Shown: positions 4,257-5,132 of the stretch, piece after piece | Position numbering within the stretch: position 1 is the first letter of the stretch | How the letters are laid out: each line of letters opens with the position of its first letter | DNA from: Phycisphaeraceae bacterium | GTDB taxonomy: Bacteria; Planctomycetota; Phycisphaerae; Phycisphaerales; Phycisphaeraceae | Length of the DNA stretch: 5,132 nucleotides | Direction of reading: 5' to 3' | Assembly (NCBI GenBank): GCA_016763955.1 | Contig: JAESSU010000019.1 | Coordinates: 1 to 5,132, forward strand | The notes under the pieces: model-generated | The model's database searches: none | What the model was told of the DNA's origin: nothing | The model's input: only the letters and a program-made list of their open reading frames with translations | Made by a program: the position numbers and the translations under genes

Positions 4257-4483
4257 GCTTCACCGCCTGGTTCTATGGCTGTAACTCTTTTAAGTTCGTA
4301 AATTCCAGTAATGCCCTTCAAGAACACGGCTGGCGTGTGGCCGCAAAATAAAATGGCCGAGCTTTCTACTTTGCTTTGTTGCAATTGGCCGCTATCAAAT
4401 CTCACCATCACAGGTGAACCAACTGGATTTTTGAAGTTGAATAGATCTACTTCACGCTGCTTTTTTTGTGTGGCTATGCTCAT
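4253..4483 (-). CDS. 76-aa unknown small beta-rich protein
   Basis: After a basic N-terminus (ATQKKQREVDLFNF) the protein has a run of likely strands: GSPVMVRFDSG, SKVESSAILFCG, TPAVFLKGITGIYELKRVTAI. The pattern of a G-x-P-V-x-V strand, a turn, then a 'G-x-x-G-x-Y-x-L' strand resembles small SH3-like barrel proteins often left as hypothetical in phage genomes; I cannot name the family. The start (ATGA at 4480-4483) overlaps the 105-aa gene and is preceded by a G-rich AGGGGGTG, and the stop overlaps the zinc-ribbon gene. Position in a tightly coupled early operon suggests an accessory or regulatory role. Confidence 0.65.
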   Translation of the reverse strand: MSIATQKKQREVDLFNFKNPVGSPVMVRFDSGQLQQSKVESSAILFCGHTPAVFLKGITGIYELKRVTAIEPGGEA

Positions 4484-4518
4484 ACCGCACCCCCTGCCAG
4501 TGCTAGACGGTATTGCTG
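4480..4518 (-). repeat. Repeated gene-end module, copy 2 (QQYRLALxGGxV)
   Basis: This is the 3' end of the 105-aa gene, homologous in DNA and protein to the end of the zinc-ribbon gene (4032-4070). The upstream parts of the two genes are unrelated, so only the tail has been duplicated or exchanged. Confidence 0.75.
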
Positions 4519-4797
4519 GTGATCATGCCGGATGCTCCAGGAGTGACTACCTTGGCAGTATTCCCAGATGCGACAATCACCGCCCTGTTCGACCAGTCTA
4601 ATGGTGGTGTCTTGGATACGTTGGATCATTTTGCAAGCACGTAGGCTCTCAATGAGTTTACCCAGAACAAAACCAGCATTTAGCATGTTTTCATGTGGCC
4701 CGCTGGTAACAGTGACGTTTGAATTGTCTGGTTGAATTGGCGGTAATTCGATAATGAGCCGGTAGACACCCGGTTCGGTGTATGGGACGTGAGACAT
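4480..4797 (-). CDS. 105-aa unknown protein, first gene of the coupled operon
   Basis: No family is recognised. The N-terminus has a strand (GVYRLIIELPP), followed by a T/S-rich loop, a helix (NAGFVLGKLIESLRACKMIQRIQ) and a strand-turn-strand region with two cysteines (TTIRLVEQGGDCRIWEYCQG). It ends in HQQYRLALAGGAV, shared with the zinc-ribbon protein. The ATG at 4797 is supported by a perfect GGAGGT 6 nt upstream. That RBS lies in the 3' arm of a hairpin in the leader, so translation may be regulated. As first gene after the control region it occupies the place that replication or ssDNA-binding genes take in filamentous phages, but nothing in the sequence confirms such a role. Confidence 0.7.
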   Translation of the reverse strand: MSHVPYTEPGVYRLIIELPPIQPDNSNVTVTSGPHENMLNAGFVLGKLIESLRACKMIQRIQDTTIRLVEQGGDCRIWEYCQGSHSWSIRHDHQQYRLALAGGAV

Positions 4798-4801
4798 TGC
4801 T

Positions 4802-4831
4802 AGACCTCCATCTGAATAAAAGATGTGGTCT
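4802..4831 (-). promoter_or_regulatory. Leader hairpin sequestering the RBS of the 105-aa gene
   Basis: In the minus-strand RNA, AGACC pairs with GGTCT (4827-4831 with 4802-4806) and ATCT with AGAT (4821-4824 with 4810-4813), separated by a 2x3 internal loop, around a 7-nt loop. The Shine-Dalgarno GGAGGT (4804-4809) lies across the 3' arm and the internal loop. The fold would partly hide the RBS of the first gene of the operon, a possible translational control point. Confidence 0.5.
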
Positions 4832-4881
4832 GACCCTAGCTTGAGCTTGTAAAAACAGTCGGAATCTGCGAGAATCTAACT

Positions 4882-4958
4882 GTCTGGTGGCTTCTCAATC
4901 ACGAACTATGGGCCAGACCTCGCCACGGAATGTTCTTGCATTCGCGTGGCTTTTTTTT
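4882..4958 (+). ncRNA. Candidate small plus-strand RNA ending at a strong terminator
   Basis: A weak promoter-like pair, TTGTAA (4847-4852) and GAGAAT (4870-4875) with 17-nt spacing, lies upstream. The putative RNA would form a stem GTCTGG (4882-4887) with CCAGAC (4913-4918), then the terminator hairpin. No protein-coding gene explains a plus-strand terminator here. Regulatory, primer or copy-control RNA are possible roles; the promoter is the weakest part. Confidence 0.35.
4922..4958 (+). terminator. Strong rho-independent terminator, plus strand
   Basis: GCCACG (4922-4927) pairs with CGTGGC (4945-4950) and GAATG (4928-4932) with CATTC (4939-4943), with one bulged G and a 6-nt TTCTTG loop. 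Eight T follow directly (4951-4958). The orientation is opposite to nearly all genes, so it ends a small plus-strand RNA or blocks antisense transcription into the terminal repeat. Confidence 0.85.
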
Positions 4959-5038
4959 GATTACTTTAGAGATTTCAGGATTATTGACAGGATTAGAGTT
5001 TAATACCCTCGCCCTTAATCGTTATAACCGCAAGTCCT
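4959..5038. other. Intergenic control region next to the terminal repeat
   Basis: No gene is supported. The segment is AT-rich and contains the 8-bp palindrome GTTATAAC (5021-5028 region). With the repeat and the stretch to 4797 it makes up the largest non-coding block of the circle (about 335 bp) and is the place to expect an origin, packaging signal and attachment site if this is a filamentous-phage-like genome. Confidence 0.4.
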
Positions 5039-5132
5039 ACAGTACGTACATTATCGGACGTTGTGTTAAAAAGGCAGGGGGGTTCTGTTTAATCCTGCGA
5101 CAAAGTTTATCCCGTATCTTGTTATCTCATAT
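5039..5132. repeat. Terminal direct repeat, right copy
   Basis: This copy matches bases 1-94 at 93 of 94 positions; A at 5069 replaces G at 31. If the element is circular, this is the same locus as the window start and lies in the intergenic control region between the 27-aa peptide gene and the 105-aa gene. The mismatch falls in the arm that looks like a XerD binding site, where this copy is closer to the dif consensus (TTGTGTTAAAA). Confidence 0.9.

Noticed and set aside
4931..5132. Plus-strand open frame running from an ATG in the terminator stem through the terminal repeat (about 69 codons when the circle is closed)
   Set aside because: The start has no spaced ribosome binding site and lies inside a strong terminator hairpin; the composition shows no domain or membrane pattern.
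1..5132. CRISPR array, tRNA or rRNA gene, insertion sequence
   Set aside because: No regularly spaced repeats, no cloverleaf or rRNA motifs, and no transposase or inverted terminal repeats were seen.

Overview
The window looks like one complete, very compact circular element of about 5.04 kb. Its first 94 bases recur as its last 94 bases with a single mismatch, so the sequence either closes into a circle of about 5038 bp or is one unit of a tandem array. GC content is moderate and Shine-Dalgarno sites are strong. The gene types (VapBC-type toxin-antitoxin, zinc-ribbon micro-protein, HerA/FtsK/Zot-type P-loop ATPase) suggest a proteobacterial host, probably a gammaproteobacterium; that placement is inference. 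A short P-loop ATPase, several tiny membrane proteins, no large capsid gene and a possible Xer/dif-like sequence in the terminal repeat fit best with a small filamentous-phage (inovirus-like) genome or a satellite of one. A small membrane-containing phage relative or a plasmid-like element is not excluded. I see no HUH or Rep_trans initiator, no secretin and no long adsorption protein, so the assignment is tentative.

Nearly all genes lie on the minus strand. Read in the direction of transcription, an intergenic control region (about 4800-5038, continuing into 1-97) carries a strong plus-strand terminator, a candidate small RNA, the terminal repeat and a hairpin that hides the first ribosome binding site. 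It is followed by a tightly coupled operon: a 105-aa unknown protein, a 76-aa unknown protein, a 74-aa zinc-ribbon protein and a 49-aa single-span membrane protein. Each junction is a 4-nt ATGA stop/start overlap. A terminator-like hairpin (3792-3824) follows. Next come an 85-aa unknown protein and a 216-aa winged-helix-like protein (possible replication initiator or regulator), again joined by ATGA, then an AT-rich gap of about 380 bp.

A VapBC-type antitoxin/toxin pair (2477 to 1792) has its own promoter-like region and RBS. Beyond it, a near-symmetrical 54-bp palindrome (1554-1607) sits between two divergent genes: the only convincing plus-strand gene (88-aa membrane protein) and a 264-aa minus-strand protein with an AT-hook-like motif and a C-terminal membrane span. 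The 264-aa gene overlaps the 180-aa ATPase by 92 nt in another frame. Last is a 27-aa hydrophobic peptide whose stop codon lies just beside the terminal repeat.

A plausible reading is that the ATPase and the 264-aa membrane protein form the assembly or DNA-export machinery, the 49-aa and 27-aa peptides are virion or membrane components, the 216-aa protein serves replication or regulation, and VapBC stabilises the element in its host.
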